From Pelagibacteraceae bacterium AG-390-O04 (GTDB lineage: Bacteria; Pseudomonadota; Alphaproteobacteria; Pelagibacterales; Pelagibacteraceae), in NCBI GenBank assembly GCA_003278065.1, contig QCHE01000004.1, positions 16,208 to 80,207 of the forward strand: a stretch of 64,000 nucleotides of DNA, given 5' to 3'. The notes under the pieces were generated by a model that worked only from the letters and a program-made list of their open reading frames with translations, made no database searches and had not been told where the DNA came from. Position numbers and translations under genes: made by a program. This document shows positions 55,238 to 62,490 of this stretch, piece by piece. The first letter of the stretch is position 1. Every line of letters begins with the position of its first letter.

Positions 55238-55935
55238 TTTAACTTTTTTAGTTCTTTATAAATCTTTTCCTCTAAATTTTTGATAAATTCATTTTGTGTT
55301 TCTTTATAATTTATTGGAGTCAAAATTGAGATCGTAATTTTTTTATTAGATTGTTTGGGACCATTTTTAGGCCAGACACTACCAGAATTAATTACTATGG
55401 GTTGACAAGAGATTTTTAGCTCTTCATAAATTCTACCAACACCTTTTTTAAATGGAGGAAATTCGTTAGGATTTACTCTTGTACCCTGTGGAAAAATAAC
55501 AACTGGTCTGTTAGAATTTTTTGATATTTTGTGAATATCAGAAAAAAAATTTAGGTTTTCTTTAGTTACTTTGCTTCTTTGGATAGATATTGATCCAATT
55601 TTTTTTAAATACCATCCAAAAATTGGAATTGATAAAAGTTCTTTTTTTAAGATAAAAACAGGAGAGTTAAAAATTGTTTGAAGGTAGAAAGTTTCAAACA
55701 TCGATTGATGTGAAGATGCTATAAAAAATTTTTCATTTTTTAAGATATTCTCTTTACCTATTATCTCAATTTTTGTAGAGAGTATCACTTTCAAGCATAA
55801 ACCTGCCCAATGACCCATTAATTTACCCCCAAAGAGTATTACAGTTTGTGGTAATATTAAAGCAGGTAAAAATATAATTGATATTAAAATTATCCCTGAA
55901 AAAAAAATAAAAGAAAATAAAAAATTTTTTAACAT
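55234..55935 (-). CDS. plsC: 1-acyl-sn-glycerol-3-phosphate acyltransferase
   Basis: PlsC makes phosphatidic acid in phospholipid synthesis. The 233-aa protein has an N-terminal membrane segment (residues 3-30), the acyltransferase motif SSHQSMFETF (HxxxxE variant, in place of HxxxxD), SIQRSKVTKEN and FPQGTRVNPNEFPPFKKGV. Gln in FPQGTR replaces the common Glu, as often seen in alphaproteobacterial members. It lies 12 bases downstream of lysA on the same strand. Confidence 0.9.
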   Translation of the reverse strand: MLKNFLFSFIFFSGIILISIIFLPALILPQTVILFGGKLMGHWAGLCLKVILSTKIEIIGKENILKNEKFFIASSHQSMFETFYLQTIFNSPVFILKKELLSIPIFGWYLKKIGSISIQRSKVTKENLNFFSDIHKISKNSNRPVVIFPQGTRVNPNEFPPFKKGVGRIYEELKISCQPIVINSGSVWPKNGPKQSNKKITISILTPINYKETQNEFIKNLEEKIYKELKKLN

Positions 55936-55947
55936 TTTTTGTTAATG

Positions 55948-57162
55948 TTACATTAATTCAGAGAGTTTTTGCCTTTTATTGATTATCTGAATTTTGGAAC
56001 TTTTTATCATTAACTCTATAGCTTTAGGTCTTACATTGTAGTTTGAAGATAGAGAAGTTCCGTAAGCACCTACATCACATATTACAACAAAGTCTTTTTC
56101 TTTTAATTTTTGAAATTTTTTGATAGTTGAAAATTTATCAGTGCTCTCGCAAATTGGGCCAACAAATTCATAAGTTTTTTTTGAAATTTCTTTTTTATTT
56201 TTTGATGCTAAAATTTTATGTTTTGCATTATAAAGTGCGGGTCGAATTAAGTCATTCATACCTGCATCCAATATGATAAAATCTTTTTTAAATCCTTCTT
56301 TGATATAAAGAATTTTAGTTATTAATATTGCAGTATTCCCAATAATAGATCTACCAGGTTCAAAAATAATTTTTGAATAATTTTTATTTAAAATTTTTTT
56401 AATGGATTGAGAATATTTTTTTAAATTTAATTTTTTGTTGTTGTGCATATAATCAATTCCCATACCACCACCTAAATCTATATACTCAAACTTATACTGA
56501 GATTTTTGTATTGTTTTACTAACAACTTTGAGCATTTTTTCATAAGGTTTGTGGTCTAATATTTGGCTTCCAATATGAACACTTAAACATTTCAAATTTA
56601 AATTTCTAGAATTTTTTATGTAATCAACTAATCTTAAAAAAGTTTTTTCATCTACTCCAAATTTGTTTTCTTTTTTTCCTGTTGAAATTTGATTTATTGT
56701 TTTTGCATCAGTATTTGGATTTAACCTTATCCCGATACTAACAGTTCTCTTTTTTGATCTTGCGATTCTTTCTATTTCTAAAATTTCACTTTTTGACTCT
56801 GCATTTATTAGCAATATATCTTTATCAATAGCAAATTCTATTTCTGAAGAGGTTTTGCCAACACCAGAAAAAACTATTTTTTTGGGTTTAATTCCAGCCT
56901 TTAATGCCATCATAAGTTCACCACCTGAGACAACATCTGCACCAAAATTAAATTTACTTATTTCTTTTAAAATTTTGATATTAGAATTTGATTTAACAGC
57001 AAAACAAATTAATGGATTAATTTTTTTAAAGTTTTTTTTAAAATTTAAAATATTTTCTTTTAGTTTTTTAAAAGAATAACAATAAATAGGTGTCGAAAAT
57101 TTATTTGCTAAAAAATCAACATTAATACCATCTATAGTTAATCTATTATTTTTATATTTCAT
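55948..57162 (-). CDS. lysA: Diaminopimelate decarboxylase
   Basis: LysA decarboxylates meso-diaminopimelate to lysine. The 404-aa PLP enzyme has Lys57 in LICFAVKSNSNIKIL as the PLP lysine, VVSGGELMMALKAG, LNLKCLSVHIGSQI, FEPGRSIIGNTAIL and the active-site Cys in VGPICESTDKF. It follows lptM and argH in a tight reverse string. DapB in the same pathway is at 10970. Confidence 0.97.
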   Translation of the reverse strand: MKYKNNRLTIDGINVDFLANKFSTPIYCYSFKKLKENILNFKKNFKKINPLICFAVKSNSNIKILKEISKFNFGADVVSGGELMMALKAGIKPKKIVFSGVGKTSSEIEFAIDKDILLINAESKSEILEIERIARSKKRTVSIGIRLNPNTDAKTINQISTGKKENKFGVDEKTFLRLVDYIKNSRNLNLKCLSVHIGSQILDHKPYEKMLKVVSKTIQKSQYKFEYIDLGGGMGIDYMHNNKKLNLKKYSQSIKKILNKNYSKIIFEPGRSIIGNTAILITKILYIKEGFKKDFIILDAGMNDLIRPALYNAKHKILASKNKKEISKKTYEFVGPICESTDKFSTIKKFQKLKEKDFVVICDVGAYGTSLSSNYNVRPKAIELMIKSSKIQIINKRQKLSELM

Positions 57163-57299
57163 GCAAATGTATTATCTTGAGCATTAATTATCTTAGAATT
57201 TTGTTTTTCCTGATTTTCATCATAAATTGGATCACCTTTCTTACCACATGATAAAATCAAGCTTGCTATAAATAAAACTATAAAAATATTTTTTATCAT
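57159..57299 (-). CDS. lptM: LptM-like small lipoprotein
   Basis: A 46-codon gene fills the gap between argH and lysA, overlapping both neighbours by four bases (ATGA). It encodes a lipoprotein signal ending LILSCGKKGDPIYDE. The CGxKGDP block right after the lipidated Cys18 is the hallmark of LptM/YifL, which helps LptD-LptE fold with correct disulphides in E. coli. In gammaproteobacteria it also precedes lysA or dapF, so synteny agrees. The rest of the sequence is short, polar and Asn/Gln-rich. Confidence 0.83.
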   Translation of the reverse strand: MIKNIFIVLFIASLILSCGKKGDPIYDENQEKQNSKIINAQDNTFA

Positions 57300-58687
57300 T
57301 TATCTTTTTTGTATTTCAATATCATTCTTTTGACATTTTCAAAAGATGTTCCGCCATAAGATTTTTTTGAATTAATAGAATTTTTTAAATCAAATACCTT
57401 TAATACATCATTTGTTAACTTTGGTATGATATTTCTTAATTCATCAATTTTAAGCTCACTTAATCTCTTTTTCTTTTTTTCTGCTAAATTAACAATTTCA
57501 GATGTTTTTTTATAAGCCATTCTAAAAGACATTGATTGATTTTTAACAAGATAGTCAGCCAAATCAGTTGCAGTTATATAACCTGTCTCAGCAAGTTCGA
57601 GCATTTTTTTTTTATTAGGAGAAATATTTTTAAGAACTTCATCTAATATTTTTAAACTGCTTATTAGTGTATCGTTTGATTTAAAAACTATTTCTTTATC
57701 ATCTTGTAGATCTTTAAAATAAGATAAAGGCAATCCTTTTAATATAGTTAGCATAGAAAAGAGATTACCATAAGCACTTCCTGATTTTCCTCTTAAAAAC
57801 TCTAGTAGATCAGGATTTTTTTTTTGAGGCATTATTGAAGAGCCTGTAACAATCTTATCTGATAAATTTATTAAGTTGAAAGCATCTGAATTCCAAATAA
57901 TTAGTTCCTCTGCTATTCTAGAGATATGCATAGAACATATAGAGACACAATATAAAAAATCTAAAACAAAATCTCGATCTGAAACGGTGTCAATTGAATT
58001 ATTTGTAGGTTTTTTGAAACCAAGTTTTTTACTTGTATAATTTCTATCAATATTAAAAGATGTTCCTGTTAAAGCGGCAACACCAAGAGGATTTTCGTTT
58101 AAGTTATCTAAATTGTTTAAAAATCTTTTTTTATCTCGTTTAAACATTTCAATATATGCCATTAAGTAATGAGCAAAAGAAATTGCTTGAGCATTTTTGA
58201 GATGAGTAAAACCTGGCATAATTGTATAAATATTTTTTTCAGCTATTTTTAATGTACTTTTTATTACTTTTTCTAATTCAAAATTGATTTCTTTTGTTGC
58301 AGATTTAATCCAAATTTTAAAATCAGTAATTACTTGGTCGTTTCTAGATCTTGCTGTGTGAATATAGCCTGCATCTTCTCCTATTATCTGGAAAAGCCTT
58401 TTTTCAATGTTCATATGAATATCTTCATATTTTTTATTAAATTCAAATTTTTTATTTTTAATCTCTTTTTCTATTTTATTTAGTCCATAAATAATTTTAT
58501 TTTTAATCTTAAAAGAAATTATTTTTTGCTTGAATAACATTTCTACATGGGCAATAGATCCTGCTAAATCTTGTTTATAGAGTCTCTTATCTGTTTCAAT
58601 TGAATTGCCTAATTTTTGAAAAATTGTTGAAGTTTTACTTTGTATTCTAGTGCCCCATATTGTCTGGTTGTTTTTATTTTTTGTCAT
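57296..58687 (-). CDS. argH: Argininosuccinate lyase
   Basis: ArgH cleaves argininosuccinate to arginine and fumarate. The 463-aa protein starts near IWGTRIQSKTSTIFQKLGNS and has HTARSRNDQVITDFKIWIK, MPGFTHLKNAQAISFAHY and the fumarase/ASL signature GSSIMPQKKNPD. It leads argH-lptM-lysA-plsC. It is divergent from the TlpA-like thioredoxin gene with 24 bases between, another conserved alphaproteobacterial pairing. Confidence 0.97.
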   Translation of the reverse strand: MTKNKNNQTIWGTRIQSKTSTIFQKLGNSIETDKRLYKQDLAGSIAHVEMLFKQKIISFKIKNKIIYGLNKIEKEIKNKKFEFNKKYEDIHMNIEKRLFQIIGEDAGYIHTARSRNDQVITDFKIWIKSATKEINFELEKVIKSTLKIAEKNIYTIMPGFTHLKNAQAISFAHYLMAYIEMFKRDKKRFLNNLDNLNENPLGVAALTGTSFNIDRNYTSKKLGFKKPTNNSIDTVSDRDFVLDFLYCVSICSMHISRIAEELIIWNSDAFNLINLSDKIVTGSSIMPQKKNPDLLEFLRGKSGSAYGNLFSMLTILKGLPLSYFKDLQDDKEIVFKSNDTLISSLKILDEVLKNISPNKKKMLELAETGYITATDLADYLVKNQSMSFRMAYKKTSEIVNLAEKKKKRLSELKIDELRNIIPKLTNDVLKVFDLKNSINSKKSYGGTSFENVKRMILKYKKDK

Positions 58688-58711
58688 GGTAATTAACTAT
58701 ACCTTTTTAAC

Positions 58712-59221
58712 ATGAGATTTTTAATAATATTTACTTTTTTACTTACAAATTCTTTCGCTAATGAAAATACAGATATAAAAAATCTTATTATCCATAAAAA
58801 TTTGAAAAAATATGATGGTTTAACGTTTCTAGACGGTAAAAATGCTGAGTTAAATTTAGATGAGCATGGGGGTAAATTAATTTTATTAAACTTTTGGGCA
58901 ACTTGGTGCGCTCCTTGCAAAGAAGAAATGCCCTCTTTAGATTTATTACAGTCCAATGAAGATTTAGATAATTTAAAAATATTTCCAATAAATGTTGGTA
59001 AAGACAGTGTAGAAAAGTCATTAAAATTTTATAAAGAATTGAAAATTGAAAATTTGGAGCTTTATTTTGATCCACCAATCACTCTTGCAAAAAAATTTGG
59101 TTTGAGAGGAATACCTACAACAATTTTATTTAATAAAGATGGGTTTGAGTTTGCAAGAATTGTTGGATCGATTAACTTTCAAGATGAAAAATTTATAAAG
59201 TGGTTAAGTGACTATAATTAA
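58712..59221 (+). CDS. TlpA/ResA-type periplasmic thioredoxin
   Basis: The 169-aa protein has a signal peptide (MRFLIIFTFLLTNSFA) and a thioredoxin fold with the active site NFWATWCAPCKEEMPSL (Cys66, Cys69) and the cis-Pro motif LRGIPTTILFN. TlpA-type proteins keep periplasmic thiols reduced, for instance for cytochrome c or cytochrome oxidase assembly. The client cannot be told. It overlaps the convergent HIG1 gene by four bases. Confidence 0.9.
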   Translation: MRFLIIFTFLLTNSFANENTDIKNLIIHKNLKKYDGLTFLDGKNAELNLDEHGGKLILLNFWATWCAPCKEEMPSLDLLQSNEDLDNLKIFPINVGKDSVEKSLKFYKELKIENLELYFDPPITLAKKFGLRGIPTTILFNKDGFEFARIVGSINFQDEKFIKWLSDYN

Positions 59222-59421
59222 TTCTTAAAGAAATAAGCAAAACCTACTAAAGCAATTATTGCTATAAATTGTAATAAAACTCTCAATTGCATTAATTTAT
59301 TCGAATATTTTTTACTTGTTTCCCCACCTTTAAATAAGGTCCCAATACCTAAAATTAAAACAACACCAACTGCTATCAATAAAACTATAGATAATATTTT
59401 AACTAATATTCCAGAAATCAT
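59218..59421 (-). CDS. HIG1-domain two-helix membrane protein
   Basis: The 67-aa protein has two membrane helices (about residues 4-28 and 46-64) flanking the loop KGGETSKKYSNKLMQLRVLLQ. This matches the HIG1 (hypoxia-induced) domain, which in mitochondria binds cytochrome c oxidase supercomplexes. The bacterial role is less clear. The convergent neighbour is a TlpA-type thioredoxin that could assist oxidase assembly, so a respiratory link is plausible but inferred. Confidence 0.85.
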   Translation of the reverse strand: MISGILVKILSIVLLIAVGVVLILGIGTLFKGGETSKKYSNKLMQLRVLLQFIAIIALVGFAYFFKN

Positions 59422-59470
59422 GATTGTATTGTAGGGTGTTTTTAGAATAAAAAAACATAAATCACACAGT

Positions 59471-60124
59471 ATGACATTTTGTCTAGATTCAACTATTATA
59501 AAACCTAATGAGGATTTAGAAATTAAAAATGCAATTATCTTGCTTCATGGTTATGGAGGTGATGGTAAAGATATAAGCATGCTATCTTTAAATTGGAAGA
59601 GACATTTACCAAATACAATTTTTATTTGTCCCAATGGTCATGAGCGTTGTCCAATAAATCCTTCTGGTTTTCAGTGGTTCGATTTAACAAATGATGAACC
59701 AAATTATATTTTAGAAGAAAGCAATAAAGCTGAAAAAAAATTAAATAAATTTATTAATGAGATTAAAGAAAATTTTAAATTAGAGAATAAAGAAATTTGT
59801 CTATCTGGTTTTAGTCAAGGTTGTATGATGGCAATTAATTTAGGCCTCACATCTGATAAAGAATATAATTGTATAGTAGGTTTTTCAGGAAAAATTATTA
59901 ATCAAGATGATTTAATACGTCGAAAAAAAGTTTCAACAAAAACCTTATTAATACATGGAGATTCGGATCAAGTTGTCTCACCTAATTTTATGCTAGAAGC
60001 AAAAGATTTTTTTATTAGAAATAGTATCAAAATAGATACTCATTTAATTAAAAATTGTGATCACCATATTCCTATTGAAGCATCAAGTATAGCACTTAAT
60101 TATATTTTGAAAAAAATAAAATAA
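59471..60124 (+). CDS. Alpha/beta-hydrolase, carboxylesterase/phospholipase type
   Basis: The 217-aa protein belongs to the cytosolic carboxylesterase family (acyl-protein-thioesterase-like). It has the oxyanion region ILLHGYGGDGKDI, NGHERCPINPSGFQWFDL, the nucleophile elbow CLSGFSQGCMM with Ser115, Asp166 in HGDSDQVVSP and His198 in NCDHHIPIEA. No signal peptide is present. The substrate is unknown; short-chain esters or lysophospholipids are typical. It is preceded by 49 bases and divergent from the HIG1 gene. Confidence 0.9.
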   Translation: MTFCLDSTIIKPNEDLEIKNAIILLHGYGGDGKDISMLSLNWKRHLPNTIFICPNGHERCPINPSGFQWFDLTNDEPNYILEESNKAEKKLNKFINEIKENFKLENKEICLSGFSQGCMMAINLGLTSDKEYNCIVGFSGKIINQDDLIRRKKVSTKTLLIHGDSDQVVSPNFMLEAKDFFIRNSIKIDTHLIKNCDHHIPIEASSIALNYILKKIK

Positions 60125-60169
60125 TTGCTTAATCTTGAAATAATTTTTTATTTAAGTTAAGATTTATTT

Positions 60170-60739
60170 ATGAATAGCTTTATTGAACAAGATGTTTCAT
60201 TAGAAAAATGCCCTGCATTAGTTCTGAACGCAGATTATAGACCATTAAGCTATTATCCTTTATCATTATGGTCTTGGCAAGATACAGTAAAGTCGGTTTT
60301 CTTAGATAGAGTAATTATAGTTAGTAACTACGATAGAATAGTAAGAAGTCCTTCATATAACATGAAATTACCAAGTGTTATTGCTTTAAAAGATTATATA
60401 GTTCCTCAGTCAAAACCAAGTTTTACAAGATTTAATGTTTTTTTAAGAGATAAATTCTCTTGCCAGTACTGTGGTAGTAGTGAAGAGCTTACATTTGATC
60501 ATTTGTTACCAAGATCAAAAGGTGGAGAAACTCACTGGGATAATGTTGTTACAGCTTGTTCAGCCTGTAATGTGAAAAAAGGAGGAAAGTTATTGAAATC
60601 CTCAGGTATGAAACTTTTTCAATATCCGTATCAACCCTCGACTGAAGATTTACACCGTAATGGAAAAAATTTTCCACCTAATTATTTACATAAAAGTTGG
60701 ATGGATTATTTATACTGGGATGTTGAATTAGAAGCTTAG
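60170..60739 (+). CDS. HNH endonuclease family protein
   Basis: The 189-aa protein carries a HNH nuclease fold with a zinc-binding pair CQYCGSSEELTFDHLLPRSK (CxxC and the catalytic DH), then THWDNVVTACSACNVKKGG (N and a second CxxC). The N-terminal part has VLNADYRPLSYYPLSLWSWQ, typical of the standalone HNH proteins widespread in alphaproteobacteria and cyanobacteria. Those are usually chromosomal genes of unknown role rather than mobile or restriction elements, and nothing mobile surrounds it. Confidence 0.88.
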   Translation: MNSFIEQDVSLEKCPALVLNADYRPLSYYPLSLWSWQDTVKSVFLDRVIIVSNYDRIVRSPSYNMKLPSVIALKDYIVPQSKPSFTRFNVFLRDKFSCQYCGSSEELTFDHLLPRSKGGETHWDNVVTACSACNVKKGGKLLKSSGMKLFQYPYQPSTEDLHRNGKNFPPNYLHKSWMDYLYWDVELEA

Positions 60740-60742
60740 GGT

Positions 60743-61273
60743 TTAAATTTTTTCTGAAATATTAATTGCTATTTTTGAACCAGTCTTAATAATTTTATCC
60801 ATAATTGAATAGAGTCCTGTTTTTGTAGCACCTTTTTCGTAAGCTATATCTTTATGATGTAATTCATCTTCTCTAAATTTAATAATTTTTGCTTTAAGTT
60901 TTTTCTCATCATTACCTAATTGATCAATTTGGTTCTGATAATGTTTATCAATTACCTCCTCGACAGATGCTGTACATAGCATTGCTGCCTTTTTCCCTAA
61001 AAGAGTTGAACCAAACCCCAAACTTACACCAAGTAAATCCCATAAAGGTAAAAATTTAGTTGGTTTTATTTTTCTTTTTTTTATTTCATTTTCAAAAAAC
61101 TCACAGTGTTCTTTTTCATGAATTTTCATTTCTTCAATAGTTTTTTTTAGGTTTTCATCTTTAACAAAAGTATTAAGTGCTAAAAGTTGTCCCTCATATA
61201 TTTTGACAGCACCTCTTTCTCCAGCGTGATCAACTCTTATAAATTCTTCAATTCTTAATTTTGAGCTTTTCAT
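60743..61273 (-). CDS. coq7: 5-demethoxyubiquinol-8 5-hydroxylase (Coq7/CLK-1)
   Basis: Coq7 is a di-iron hydroxylase that adds the last hydroxyl to the ubiquinone ring. The 176-aa protein has the two ferritin-like repeats with ligands in RVDHAGERGAVKIYEG, HEKEHCEFFENEI, SVEEVIDKHYQ and REDELHHKDIAYEKGA. The alphaproteobacterial class also holds the mitochondrial-type enzyme. It overlaps dsbB by four bases. UbiE and UbiB are encoded at 48946-51218. Confidence 0.95.
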   Translation of the reverse strand: MKSSKLRIEEFIRVDHAGERGAVKIYEGQLLALNTFVKDENLKKTIEEMKIHEKEHCEFFENEIKKRKIKPTKFLPLWDLLGVSLGFGSTLLGKKAAMLCTASVEEVIDKHYQNQIDQLGNDEKKLKAKIIKFREDELHHKDIAYEKGATKTGLYSIMDKIIKTGSKIAINISEKI

Positions 61274-61743
61274 AAATTTTTATAACATCTAATTGATATA
61301 ATAATTAAAATTAAATTAATGAATATATTAATCGTTGTAAGAGAAAATCCAAAAATCCTAAATGTCACATCTTTGCAGCTTATGACTCTTTCATTTAATT
61401 GTTTTAATAATTCTTCTTTTGTTATGACCTTTGTTGAATCTTTTAATCCACAAATAGTAGACTCCTCGAAAAAGTCTTGCTCAATACCAAAGTGATAAAT
61501 TGATACTCCTAAAGAAAAAACAAAAATTAGAATTAATAGTGAAAATAAAATTTTTTTATTTATTTTAGATATATGATTAAAAATTATTAAAAGTATACTT
61601 AATATATATGGAATTCTTTCTATTAAACATAGATTACAAGGCTGGTGACCTAAAACATATTGAATAAAATATGCTGAAACTATTGAGATAAAACTAATAA
61701 CAAAAATTAATTTTAAATAAAATTCTATTTTTAAATCAGGCAT
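61270..61743 (-). CDS. dsbB: Disulphide bond formation protein DsbB
   Basis: DsbB reoxidises DsbA and passes electrons to ubiquinone. The 157-aa protein has four membrane segments, the CxxC pair in GHQPCNLCLIERIPY (Cys36, Cys39), and the second periplasmic pair Cys98 (STICGL) and Cys123 (VISCKD). All four cysteines are kept. It overlaps the DedA-like gene by eight bases and coq7 by four bases, giving a compact operon with a shared quinone theme. Confidence 0.93.
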   Translation of the reverse strand: MPDLKIEFYLKLIFVISFISIVSAYFIQYVLGHQPCNLCLIERIPYILSILLIIFNHISKINKKILFSLLILIFVFSLGVSIYHFGIEQDFFEESTICGLKDSTKVITKEELLKQLNERVISCKDVTFRIFGFSLTTINIFINLILIIISIRCYKNL

Positions 61744-62341
61744 AAAATTTAAAAAAAAAGTAGACTATCATACCAATTATTACAATTAGTATTCCAAAAA
61801 TTGTAAACCATTTAGATCCGTGTTGACTCATGAATTGAGTGAACAAATCACCAAATTTATATGATAAGTAAGAAACTATAAAAAAACGCAAACCTCTTGA
61901 TATCAAACTTATAAGTACAAAAATAATAATATTAAATCCAATTAGACCACTAGCAATTGTAAAAACTTTATAAGGCAATGGAGTAAAACCAGCTAAAAAA
62001 AGTATCCCAAGCCATGCATAAAAACCATCACTACTAATTAAGTTATTTTTCAACTTTATTAGTTTATCTTCATAACCATAAAAACTCATAATCTGAATTC
62101 CTATGTCAAAAAAAAATGCTCCAATGAAGTAACCTAATATTCCTCCTAAAACTGAAAAAATGGTAGTTATAAGAAAAATTTTAATAAAATCATTTTTTCT
62201 TGAAATAACCATTGGTATTACCATCACATCTGGAGGTATTGGAAAAAAGGAACTTTCAATAAACGAAACAATAGCTAAATAAAACTTAGAACTTTTATGT
62301 GCAGCTAGATCTAAACATTTTTTATAAAGCGTATTAAACAT
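61736..62341 (-). CDS. DedA/VTT-family membrane protein (YqaA-like)
   Basis: The 201-aa protein has the VTT/SNARE-associated fold, with SFIESSFFPIPPDVMVIPMV as the E-SxxPxPxE/D-like entry, GGILGYFIGAFFFD and FTPLPYKVFTIASGLIGFN, followed by further helices. DedA-type proteins transport or flip phospholipids or undecaprenyl phosphate, and the short YqaA subgroup has no proven substrate. It is the first gene of the reverse operon with dsbB and coq7, divergent from tRNA-Leu. Confidence 0.88.
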   Translation of the reverse strand: MFNTLYKKCLDLAAHKSSKFYLAIVSFIESSFFPIPPDVMVIPMVISRKNDFIKIFLITTIFSVLGGILGYFIGAFFFDIGIQIMSFYGYEDKLIKLKNNLISSDGFYAWLGILFLAGFTPLPYKVFTIASGLIGFNIIIFVLISLISRGLRFFIVSYLSYKFGDLFTQFMSQHGSKWFTIFGILIVIIGMIVYFFFKFYA

Positions 62342-62401
62342 TTTTTGGTTTTAATATAAATTTAGTTCTTATACTATTTAATTAATTAATTAAACAATTA
62401 T

Positions 62402-62486
62402 GGGCGAATGGCGGAACTGGTAGACGCGCACGACTCAAAATCGTGTTTCGCAAGAAGTGAGAGTTCGATTCTCTCTTCGCCCACCA
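62402..62486 (+). tRNA. tRNA-Leu (anticodon CAA)
   Basis: The 85-base sequence folds as a class II tRNA. The acceptor stem GGGCGAA pairs with TTCGCCC (62476-62482), followed by discriminator A and an encoded CCA (62484-62486). The anticodon stem CACGA/TCGTG encloses loop CTCAAAA, giving anticodon CAA (reads UUG). A long variable arm (TTTCGCAAGAAGT) and T-loop TTCGATT follow. The D-loop contains the Leu-like AACTGGTAGA. The acyl-CoA synthetase starts five bases after the CCA. Confidence 0.97.
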
Positions 62487-62490
62487 TATT

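Noticed and set aside
60125..60169. Weak inverted repeat between the esterase and HNH genes as a terminator
   Set aside because: The stem is imperfect and fully AT, with no T tail. It is not distinguishable from background.
60170..60739. HNH gene as part of a mobile element or restriction system
   Set aside because: It belongs to a common chromosomal standalone family, and no methyltransferase, intron, integrase or repeat is nearby.
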